17,234 nucleotides of DNA from contig CAKQVW010000019.1 of the NCBI GenBank assembly GCA_934277865.1, positions 1 to 17,234 on the forward strand. Direction: 5' to 3'. Positions 7,445 to 13,349 of the stretch are shown piece after piece. The stretch comes from an uncultured Pseudobdellovibrionaceae bacterium. GTDB lineage: Bacteria; Bdellovibrionota; Bdellovibrionia; Bdellovibrionales; JAMPXM01. Below the pieces are notes generated by a model. That model had not been told where the DNA came from, ran no database searches, and saw only the letters and a program-made list of their open reading frames with translations. A program made the translations under genes and the position numbers. Positions within the stretch are counted from its first letter, which is position 1; every line of letters begins with the position of its first letter.

Positions 7445-9816
7445 TGCGTCTTGCTCTGACATCGAGATTTTTCTCAGGCCGCGTGTTTGCCGCGGCCTTG
7501 TTTTGTTTCCTCTTTTCGCCTTTCGCCTCGACGTCTGCGGTGGCCGAAGAGGAGAAGGTGGCTTCGTCCGAAACTGCGTCTGAAGAGGCCCCAGTTCTTG
7601 CGCGCGCCGAATCGCAGTTGGACACGATTCGGGTCTTAGGCGCTTCGCGCTTTGATCTGACTCAGCCGACGGCTCCAACACGTGTCTCAAAGAAAAAGCT
7701 CGAGGCGATGCAGACCACGAATGTGGCTGAGGCGTTGAAGTCGGCGCCAGGTGTTTATGTGCGCGAAGAAGACGGGCAGGGGCTTCGCCCGAACATCGGT
7801 CTTCGCGGCACAAATCCAGATCGCTCAAAGAAAATTGTGATCTTGCAAGATGGCATCTTGGCCGGCCCGGCTCCGTACTCGGCTCCGGCGGCGTATTACA
7901 CACCCTCGATGTTGCACACCTCTTCTTTGGACGTGATGAGTGGGTTCACGGCAGTGCACTATGGGCCAAACTCGATCGGCGGAGCGGTGAACTACTTCAC
8001 GCCCGAGCTTCCGTCCTTTGATGTCGGCTACGGGCTCCAGCACAAGCTGGATCTTGGCTACGGCTCGTTTGGTACGGCTCGCGCAGTGCTTGCGACACGT
8101 GGTGTGCTTGAGGACACGAAGCTTTCCTACCATCTTCAGATCGCGCGCGTTTCCACCGACGGATTTAAGAAGCTCGATGGCGGCGGGCCAACGGGTTTTG
8201 CGCAAAACGACGTTCTGGCGAAATTTCGCCTGGGATCCAAATGGCAGATTGGGTTTGGTTTTGCCGATGAGCTCTCGCACGAAACGTATCTGGGGCTTTC
8301 GCAAGAGGACTTCGATCAGAGTCCGTATCGACGCTACCGCGCCTCCATGAAAGACGAGATGCAGTGGTCGCATTGGCGCGCGCAAATCGACTACGAAGAT
8401 TCGTTTACCAACGGCGACTCCTGGAGCATCACGGCCTACCATCGTCGTTTCCACCGCGACTGGTATCGTCTAGACCGTTTTCGCGGCGCCGGCTCGCCCT
8501 CGCTTCGCGAAGCTCTCAACAATCCGAACTCCAACACTCTGTTTTACGATATTCTACGAGGCGCGGACACGTCGACAGTTGGTTCAAACGGTGAGCTCGT
8601 CGTCTTCAGCAACGATCGCAAATACCTCTCCCAAGGCCTCCAATTCAAATGGGTCGGCGAACAGAAGGTACCTCCTTGTTTTTTGATTTGCACCGCGTCG
8701 GAAGACGGCAAAAACTCAGGCGACGAGAACTTGGGAGCCGAGTCGGCGGGCAAGCACGCTTACCAGCGATTTTTGCGTCTCCACCAAGATCGCATCGATC
8801 GCGATCACACGTACGACTACTATGAAATGCTCAGCGGTGAGATGGCTCGCACCGCAGCGCCTTCGCAAACGGATCGCCAAAACAGCGAAGAAGCCGTCTC
8901 TTGGCTGCTAAGTTCGCAAGACGACTTTTCCCTAGGGAATTGGGTGTTCACAGCCGTTGGACGTCTTGAAGCTGTCAATTTTGAATTCAAAGATAAATTG
9001 ACGGGACTTGAAAAGTCGCGATCGGACTTCGTGTTTGTTCCGGGGGTAGGTGCTTTAAGAAAATTCGGTGACGACTTTTCTGCGCGCGTGAGTGTGAATC
9101 GTGCGGTCACGGTCGCAGGCCTAGATGCCGGTGGTGCCGAACGTCGCGAAGAGGCGATCAACTACGAACTGGGATTTAAATACTTCGGCGGTGACCAAGA
9201 TCTGCAGGCGGACCTTACGTTTTTCTACAACGACTATCAAAACCTCACCGGCACGTGCACGGCCTCGTCTGGATGTGCAATCGCGGCACTTGATTCCCAG
9301 CTAAACGGCGGCAAGGCCCGCGTTGCAGGGGCTGAGCTTCGTTTGGCGGAGGGGTGGATGCTGGGTTCCGTGTGGGTGCCTTTGGAGTTCAACCTGACGT
9401 TGATCTCGGCTGCATTTGAAAACGACTTCACGCCAGCGACACCCGGTGACTGGGGAGCAGGGCCGGTAAAAGTCGGCGATCCTCTTCCCTACGTGCCGGA
9501 GGCGCAATACCGCGTGACGGTGGGTGCTGATTGGCGAAAGCTCTCGCAGGAATTCACTCTCACGTACCAGTCGCGCACCTATGATCAAAGTGCTCAGGCG
9601 GGTCGCCTAGAGATTCCTGCATTTGGCGTGTTTGATTATTCGGTGGCTTACCGGTTTGGTGAAAAGCCTGCGGACGACGGAAGCACTGGGCAGCACCAGC
9701 TGCGGCTCAAACTGGATAATATCTTGGGTCGTGAGTACGCGGTCGCCGCCCGACCATTTGGCCTTCGCCCCGGAAAACCGTTCTCAGCCCTCCTCGGGTA
9801 CCGCCTTGTTTTTTGA
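7444..9816 (+). CDS. TonB-dependent outer-membrane receptor, FecA-like
   Basis: This is a gated outer-membrane porin that would import an iron chelate using TonB; the ligand is unknown. It has 790 residues. A signal peptide (about 1-34, ending SAVA) is followed by a TonB box DTIRVLG (60-66). The plug domain carries LRPNIGLRGTNPDRSKKIVI and DGILAGPAPYSAPAAYY, close to the FecA pattern. A long beta-barrel then ends LLGYRLVF with the terminal aromatic needed for barrel assembly. A CTASSGC cysteine pair near 604-610 is probably in an outer loop. Two copies of the local 30-33 bp repeat overlap the gene. One (8667-8699) is read in frame as VPPCFLICTAS at 409-419. The other (9797-9826) supplies the last residues and the TGA stop. 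The frame is otherwise intact. It overlaps the preceding lipoprotein gene by one base. Confidence 0.93.
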   Translation: MRLALTSRFFSGRVFAAALFCFLFSPFASTSAVAEEEKVASSETASEEAPVLARAESQLDTIRVLGASRFDLTQPTAPTRVSKKKLEAMQTTNVAEALKSAPGVYVREEDGQGLRPNIGLRGTNPDRSKKIVILQDGILAGPAPYSAPAAYYTPSMLHTSSLDVMSGFTAVHYGPNSIGGAVNYFTPELPSFDVGYGLQHKLDLGYGSFGTARAVLATRGVLEDTKLSYHLQIARVSTDGFKKLDGGGPTGFAQNDVLAKFRLGSKWQIGFGFADELSHETYLGLSQEDFDQSPYRRYRASMKDEMQWSHWRAQIDYEDSFTNGDSWSITAYHRRFHRDWYRLDRFRGAGSPSLREALNNPNSNTLFYDILRGADTSTVGSNGELVVFSNDRKYLSQGLQFKWVGEQKVPPCFLICTASEDGKNSGDENLGAESAGKHAYQRFLRLHQDRIDRDHTYDYYEMLSGEMARTAAPSQTDRQNSEEAVSWLLSSQDDFSLGNWVFTAVGRLEAVNFEFKDKLTGLEKSRSDFVFVPGVGALRKFGDDFSARVSVNRAVTVAGLDAGGAERREEAINYELGFKYFGGDQDLQADLTFFYNDYQNLTGTCTASSGCAIAALDSQLNGGKARVAGAELRLAEGWMLGSVWVPLEFNLTLISAAFENDFTPATPGDWGAGPVKVGDPLPYVPEAQYRVTVGADWRKLSQEFTLTYQSRTYDQSAQAGRLEIPAFGVFDYSVAYRFGEKPADDGSTGQHQLRLKLDNILGREYAVAARPFGLRPGKPFSALLGYRLVF
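8667..8699 (+). repeat. REP-like repeat copy 1, inside the receptor gene
   Basis: This 33-bp sequence begins GGTACCTCC, continues CTTGTTTTTTGATTTG and ends CACCGCGTC. It is identical to the complement of 10600-10632 and matches 9797-9826 over 30 bases with one difference. It is translated in frame as VPPCFLICTAS in the receptor. Directly after it, CGTC-ggaa-GACG can form a small hairpin. Confidence 0.95.
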
Positions 9817-9826
9817 TTTGCACCGC
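9797..9826 (+). repeat. REP-like repeat copy 2, left end of the transposase element
   Basis: This 30-bp copy has the same orientation as copy 1 and one change (GGTACCGCC for GGTACCTCC). It overlaps the 3' end of the receptor gene, giving its last codons and TGA stop. It is the left inverted repeat around the downstream transposase gene. Confidence 0.95.
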
Positions 9827-9923
9827 AGCATTCCGATTGCCGTCATTTCGCGAGGACGATTTGAAAGGCCCGTTCGCGTGGCTTTCCCTAGCTGATTGCG
9901 GCTGCCTTGCAGGCTCGCTGAGC

Positions 9924-10559
9924 ATGCGAAAGAAGATCGGTTTAGTTTCGGACATTCCTTTTCATCTCTGCGCGAGAACAAATGAGCGGACGGACTTCGG
10001 ACCACCGTTGCACGTGGTTTGGTCTCACATGGAGAACTATCTCTATTTCATCCATCACGCTTACGGCGTTCGCATTCACTCTTTCGTACTGATGCCCAAT
10101 CACTTTCATCTTATTGCGAGATTCCCAAACGGGAATTTGGGACCGGCGATGAACTACTTCATGCGCGAAACCAGCAAAGCGATCGCTCGTGATGCCGGGC
10201 GTGAGAATCATATCTGGGGGACGAGAGTGTTTCGATCGTTGATTCGCTCGCTGCACTACTTTTCGCACGCCTACAAGTACGTCTATCGCAATCCGGTCGA
10301 AGCGAATCTCTCGAAGCGGGTCGAGGAGTACTTCTTTTCGACGTTGCCTTGTTTACTTGGTATGAAACACGGTTTGATCCCGCTAGAGGCGGACGACTAT
10401 TTGTTCGAGGACTTGCAAGCCCAGCTTGAGTGGCTCAACCACTCGCCGGCCGAAGCCGACAAAGCGGCGATCAAGGCGGCGCTACGCAGAAGTGAATTTT
10501 CGATTCCGCGCGAGAGAGCGACTCAAAAGGCAAATCTCTTAGAAGTCATGAGATACTGA
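9924..10559 (+). CDS. REP-associated tyrosine transposase (RAYT, Y1/HUH family)
   Basis: This is a single-strand DNA nicking and joining enzyme of the IS200/IS605-related Y1 family, 211 residues from ATG 9924. It opens with IPFHLCARTNER, the usual RAYT first strand. MPNHFHLIARF (57-67) holds the HUH metal-binding pair His60 and His62. YVYRNPVEANL (119-129) matches the YxxxNPVxAxL motif, with Tyr119 the likely nucleophile. A helical C-terminus follows. The frame extends upstream to a TTG at 9813, but that segment lies in the repeat and the receptor stop and shows no family similarity, so I chose ATG 9924, although its ribosome site is weak. All key residues are present, so it may be active. 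It converges on the protease gene, with 73 bases between them. Confidence 0.88.
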   Translation: MRKKIGLVSDIPFHLCARTNERTDFGPPLHVVWSHMENYLYFIHHAYGVRIHSFVLMPNHFHLIARFPNGNLGPAMNYFMRETSKAIARDAGRENHIWGTRVFRSLIRSLHYFSHAYKYVYRNPVEANLSKRVEEYFFSTLPCLLGMKHGLIPLEADDYLFEDLQAQLEWLNHSPAEADKAAIKAALRRSEFSIPRERATQKANLLEVMRY

Positions 10560-10575
10560 GCGGTTTTTGTCGCCA

Positions 10576-10608
10576 CAAAAGAAAACACCGCGCCTTTTGG
10601 ACGCGGTG
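10576..10608 (-). terminator. Rho-independent terminator of the protease gene
   Basis: On the minus strand CACCGCG pairs with CGCGGTG across a TCCAAAAGG loop that can close by two more pairs, followed by TTTTCTTTTG. It lies 24 bases after the protease stop. The first stem arm belongs to the REP-like repeat (10600-10632), so the repeat contributes to the terminator. Confidence 0.75.
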
Positions 10609-10632
10609 CAAATCAAAAAACAAGGAGGTACC
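10600..10632 (-). repeat. REP-like repeat copy 3, right end of the transposase element
   Basis: On the minus strand this is base-for-base identical to copy 1 (33 bp, starting GGTACCTCC and ending CACCGCGTC). It begins directly after the TAA stop of the protease gene and runs toward the transposase gene, making an inverted pair with copy 2. Its CACCGCG end forms one arm of the protease terminator hairpin. Confidence 0.95.
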
Positions 10633-12249
10633 TTAGAGTTTTTCTACGGAGAGTTTGCCGTTGGTGGTGGCTTTGGACGAGAGGTTGTTGATTGGCTTCG
10701 TGGCCTTCATGACCGCTGCTTTCAATTCCTCGACTGTCGCTTTCGGGTTGTCCGAAAGATACAGTGCTGCAGCACCCGAAACGTGCGGTGCAGCCATCGA
10801 TGTTCCATCCCAAGTGACAGTGAGACCGAATTGCGGGAAGTCGATCACTTTGTCGCTGTAACCGTTGCCGACAGTTGTCGAATATACGGCAACACCAGGT
10901 GCTCCCATGTCGACAGTTGTTGCGCCCCAGTTCGAGAACGTGCCGAGCGTGTCCGCCTTGTCGAGAGCGGCAACCGACACGATGTTGTCGTGTGGGTAGC
11001 TCGCAGGATAAGCCGGCATTTTGCTTGTGTCGTTGTCGTAACCGCGGCCTTGCGCATCGCCGTTCCCTGCGGCTGCGACGAAGAGCTGACCAGCGAGGCG
11101 AGCTTCTTCGATGATGTCGCGAAGAGCTTGGTTGCCGACGGCGTCGTTAGGGTCTTCGCCAGAAGAACCCCAAGAGTTGGAAGACACACGTACTCCCATT
11201 TTGATGGAGTATGCGATGGCTTTGATCGCCGCTTCGGTCGAACCTTCGCCTTTTTCGCTCAAGAATCGGAGCGCCATGATCTTCGCTTTTGGTGCGACAC
11301 CATGGATGCCTTTGCCGTTGTCGCCACGAGCTGCGACGTTACCCGCGCAGTGTGTACCGTGGCCTGGGTTGCCTCCGCCAAAGAGAAGATCCATGGGATC
11401 AACCGAGAGATCGTAAGGCTTGTTGTCGTCGGTGACGAAATCCCAGCCAACCACGTCGTCGATGTAACCGTTTCCGTCATCATCGACGCCGTTTGACGAC
11501 TTGTCGCGGCCTTGGCCATCAAGTCCCATTTCGCCTGGGTTTCTCCACATATTGTCGACAAGGTCTTCGTGAGTGTAGTCGACGCCCGAGTCGAGAACGG
11601 CAACGACAACTCCTTCACCGCGGTTGCCTTTCCAAGCGTTCACAACGCCGTTGTCGATCATGCCCCATTGGTTGTTGGCAAGACCGTCGGCGCCCGTGCC
11701 TGGAGCTTTCACCGCAGGAATTGGCGGATTGTCTGGCTTGGCTTTGCTGCTAGGAACACCGGCGAGAACTTGGTCGACGGTGCGGCCATCCGCTGTCTTC
11801 ATTCCGGCTTTTCGCAACGTGTTTGCGAGAGCGTCGCGCTGGCGAGCGTTTTGAATTCGGTAGTCATTCAAGAGGCGGATCGGGTAGTTCGGCTGAACAA
11901 GGCGCACGCCCGGAATCGCTTGCAGGGCCTTCATCGAAAGTCGGATCGACTTGGTTGGAGCCTTGATCGAGACCCAGTGCGAGTCGTCATGCAGGCGACC
12001 GGTAAGAGTTTCCGCCTGGCCGCCGACCTGCGCCGTGAGACCTTTGAGGGTCTTCATCGCCGAAGCCGACTTTCCAGAGTCGACCTTGATCAAGAAGTCG
12101 ACGGCGTGACCGGAGCCTGTGCTGCTAGAATTTGCAGCAACTGCTTCGATCGCCAGTGTTAAAGTGAAGATTCCGGCAAGGCCGGCCACAAGTGAAAGCG
12201 CCATCAGTTTGCCAAAACGATTGGCAGTGGCGCGAGTGTTACTGGACAT
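10633..12249 (-). CDS. Secreted subtilisin-like serine protease (S8 family)
   Basis: This is an exported endopeptidase of 538 residues. A Sec signal peptide (about 1-39, hydrophobic 15-33, ending EAVA) is followed by a propeptide of the I9 inhibitor type at about 46-125. The catalytic domain spans 190-515. The triad is Asp220 (VVAVLDSGVD), His297 (GHGTHCAG) and Ser484 (GTSMAAPHVSG), with oxyanion Asn396 (AAAGNG). A Gly/Asp-rich insert, SSNGVDDDGNGYIDD (251-265), looks like a calcium-binding loop. There is no extra C-terminal domain. The ATG is preceded by AGGGAGGGG and sits in the palindrome GGACATGTCC. It runs opposite to its neighbours and is its own transcription unit, with a structured leader (12250-12437) and a terminator at 10576-10608. 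It may serve in nutrition or prey/host degradation; the substrate is unknown. Confidence 0.93.
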   Translation of the reverse strand: MSSNTRATANRFGKLMALSLVAGLAGIFTLTLAIEAVAANSSSTGSGHAVDFLIKVDSGKSASAMKTLKGLTAQVGGQAETLTGRLHDDSHWVSIKAPTKSIRLSMKALQAIPGVRLVQPNYPIRLLNDYRIQNARQRDALANTLRKAGMKTADGRTVDQVLAGVPSSKAKPDNPPIPAVKAPGTGADGLANNQWGMIDNGVVNAWKGNRGEGVVVAVLDSGVDYTHEDLVDNMWRNPGEMGLDGQGRDKSSNGVDDDGNGYIDDVVGWDFVTDDNKPYDLSVDPMDLLFGGGNPGHGTHCAGNVAARGDNGKGIHGVAPKAKIMALRFLSEKGEGSTEAAIKAIAYSIKMGVRVSSNSWGSSGEDPNDAVGNQALRDIIEEARLAGQLFVAAAGNGDAQGRGYDNDTSKMPAYPASYPHDNIVSVAALDKADTLGTFSNWGATTVDMGAPGVAVYSTTVGNGYSDKVIDFPQFGLTVTWDGTSMAAPHVSGAAALYLSDNPKATVEELKAAVMKATKPINNLSSKATTNGKLSVEKL

Positions 12250-12342
12250 GTCCCCTCCCTAGAGTGACTTGAAAACAAGCAGGTTCCCTCCGAATCTGCC
12301 TGTTTTCAGTTCGGACCGGAGCTCTCCCTGAGCTTGGGTCCG
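12250..12342 (-). promoter_or_regulatory. Structured protease leader with GGA-loop hairpins (possible CsrA/RsmA sites)
   Basis: On the minus-strand transcript two hairpins precede the ribosome site. The first (12342-12312) pairs GGACC and AGCTC with GAGCT and GGTCC around an AGGGA loop, with a small internal mismatch. The second (12307-12271) pairs GAAAACAGGCAG with CTGCTTGTTTTC, fully if one G-U is allowed, around a loop ATTCGGAGGGAAC. The Shine-Dalgarno itself is AGGGAGGGGACATG. GGA in hairpin loops plus a GGA at the ribosome site is the known layout of CsrA/RsmA-repressed mRNAs. The hairpins are seen; the regulator is inferred. Confidence 0.45.
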
Positions 12343-12380
12343 TCAGACGCTTCCATGCTTCTGAGTTGATCTATATGAGG

Positions 12381-12437
12381 AAAGTCTAGGCACCAGACTT
12401 TTGGCTCGTCCAATAGTTTTCCGCGCCAAGGAAAACT
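12381..12437. repeat. Two adjacent perfect hairpins with seven-base loops
   Basis: AAAGTCT-aggcacc-AGACTTT (12381-12401) and AGTTTTCC-gcgccaa-GGAAAACT (12415-12437) are perfect inverted repeats 13 bases apart. Neither has a clean T-run for termination, although the first ends in TTTT on the plus strand. They could be far-upstream leader structures of the protease mRNA, protein-binding sites, or part of a small RNA. Confidence 0.55.
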
Positions 12438-12716
12438 GGAAGCCCTGCGTCGCGACGGCGGACCGAGCGGGCTCAGGGATTCCTTCGGAGTCGTCGTTCC
12501 TGGCTTTGCTTAAGAGAAAACTCGATGTTACTACTCCTACGTCAAGTGCTTAAAACTTCTGGCGGTTCATGAAATTCGGGAAGGTCTCGGACGCGGATCA
12601 CTCAGGTGAAAAATCTGATTGAAAACCAAATGGAACGAGTCAACAACCTGAATGAAAGTGAATCGAGAATGGGAGCATAAGCCAGTTAGCGAGCGACGAG
12701 GCTCGGAGGAATCTTC

Positions 12717-13316
12717 ATGGGTGAATCTCAAAACAATCAATCAACGGACTTACTTCATCCACCTGGAGCGCAGCCGCTGATCGCAAGTCTCAATGACCGT
12801 GCACTCGAGGAGATGTCGAAGTCTTTCGCGTTTGCAACTCGTCTAGATGATCTCGTTGCGTGGGGTGCGAAAAACGCTCTGTGGCCACTTCCATATGGAA
12901 CCGCTTGTTGTGGAATCGAACTGATGTCGGTGATGGGGCCGAAGTATGATCTCGCGCGCTTTGGTGCGGAGGTTGTTCGCTTCTCACCACGTCAAGCCGA
13001 CTTGCTTCTTGTTGCGGGAACGATCACGGAAAAAATGGTTCCGGTTCTTGTTCACATCTACGAGCAGATGCTGGATCCCAAGTACGTGATCTCGATGGGC
13101 GCTTGCGCATCCAGCGGTGGGTTCTATCGTTCGTATCACGTTCTGCAAGGTATCGATAAAGTGATCCCGGTCGACGTATTTGTTCCGGGTTGCCCGCCAA
13201 CACCAGAGGCCGTTCTCGACGGAGTCATGACTCTTCAGCGCATGATTGCCGAGCACACACCACGCCCATGGCGTGACAACTGGAAGCGGCCCTCCTTCTT
13301 GAAGCCTCTCGAATAA
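12717..13316 (+). CDS. nuoB: NADH-quinone oxidoreductase subunit B
   Basis: This is the complex I peripheral-arm subunit that holds the terminal iron-sulfur cluster N2, which passes electrons to quinone at the membrane interface. It has 199 residues. The cluster ligands are visible: the adjacent Cys64-Cys65 (GTACCGIE), Cys130 (GACASSGG) and Cys159 (PGCPPTPEA). The 40-residue N-terminal extension before the conserved core is variable and polar. The start has GGAGGA six bases upstream. It is the first gene of the operon here. In many genomes nuoA precedes nuoB, but no nuoA lies upstream. nuoCD follows after 33 bases. Confidence 0.97.
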   Translation: MGESQNNQSTDLLHPPGAQPLIASLNDRALEEMSKSFAFATRLDDLVAWGAKNALWPLPYGTACCGIELMSVMGPKYDLARFGAEVVRFSPRQADLLLVAGTITEKMVPVLVHIYEQMLDPKYVISMGACASSGGFYRSYHVLQGIDKVIPVDVFVPGCPPTPEAVLDGVMTLQRMIAEHTPRPWRDNWKRPSFLKPLE

Positions 13317-13349
13317 CGAAAAAAGCTCATCCGGAAATCTGGAGACGAA

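Larger units (their letters stand above)
9797..10632 (+). mobile_element. REP-associated tyrosine transposase element (RAYT with flanking inverted repeats)
   Basis: This unit of about 836 bases is bounded by inverted copies of one repeat (9797-9826 and 10600-10632), with a single Y1 transposase gene between them. RAYT genes are commonly flanked by the REP sequences they are thought to mobilise as single-stranded DNA. A solo copy of the same repeat, 1.1 kb upstream, fits that relationship. No target-site duplication is evident, as expected for HUH enzymes. The right repeat also forms half of a hairpin. The boundaries are inferred from the repeats. Confidence 0.72.
12250..12716. other. Intergenic region between divergent protease and nuo transcription units
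   Basis: These 467 bases hold no convincing gene. The protease-proximal part is rich in hairpins (12271-12307, 12312-12342, and perfect stems AAAGTCT/AGACTTT at 12381-12401 and AGTTTTCC/GGAAAACT at 12415-12437, both with seven-base loops). The nuo-proximal part holds only very short frames without ribosome sites. A weak promoter-like pair, TTGCTT (12506-12511) and TACTAC (12529-12534) with 17-base spacing, could serve nuoB. No nuoA is present. Confidence 0.6.

Noticed and set aside
9813..9923. TTG start for the transposase, adding 37 residues
   Set aside because: The extension begins in the repeat, overlaps the receptor stop and shows no family similarity. The usual RAYT N-terminus begins at ATG 9924.
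8667..10632. Three repeat copies as a CRISPR or phage attachment array
   Set aside because: Spacing is irregular, one copy is inverted, there are no spacer-like units, and the transposase between two copies explains them better.
12604..12680. Short open frames of 16-23 codons upstream of nuoB
   Set aside because: No ribosome site, very short, no conserved features; they may be chance frames.
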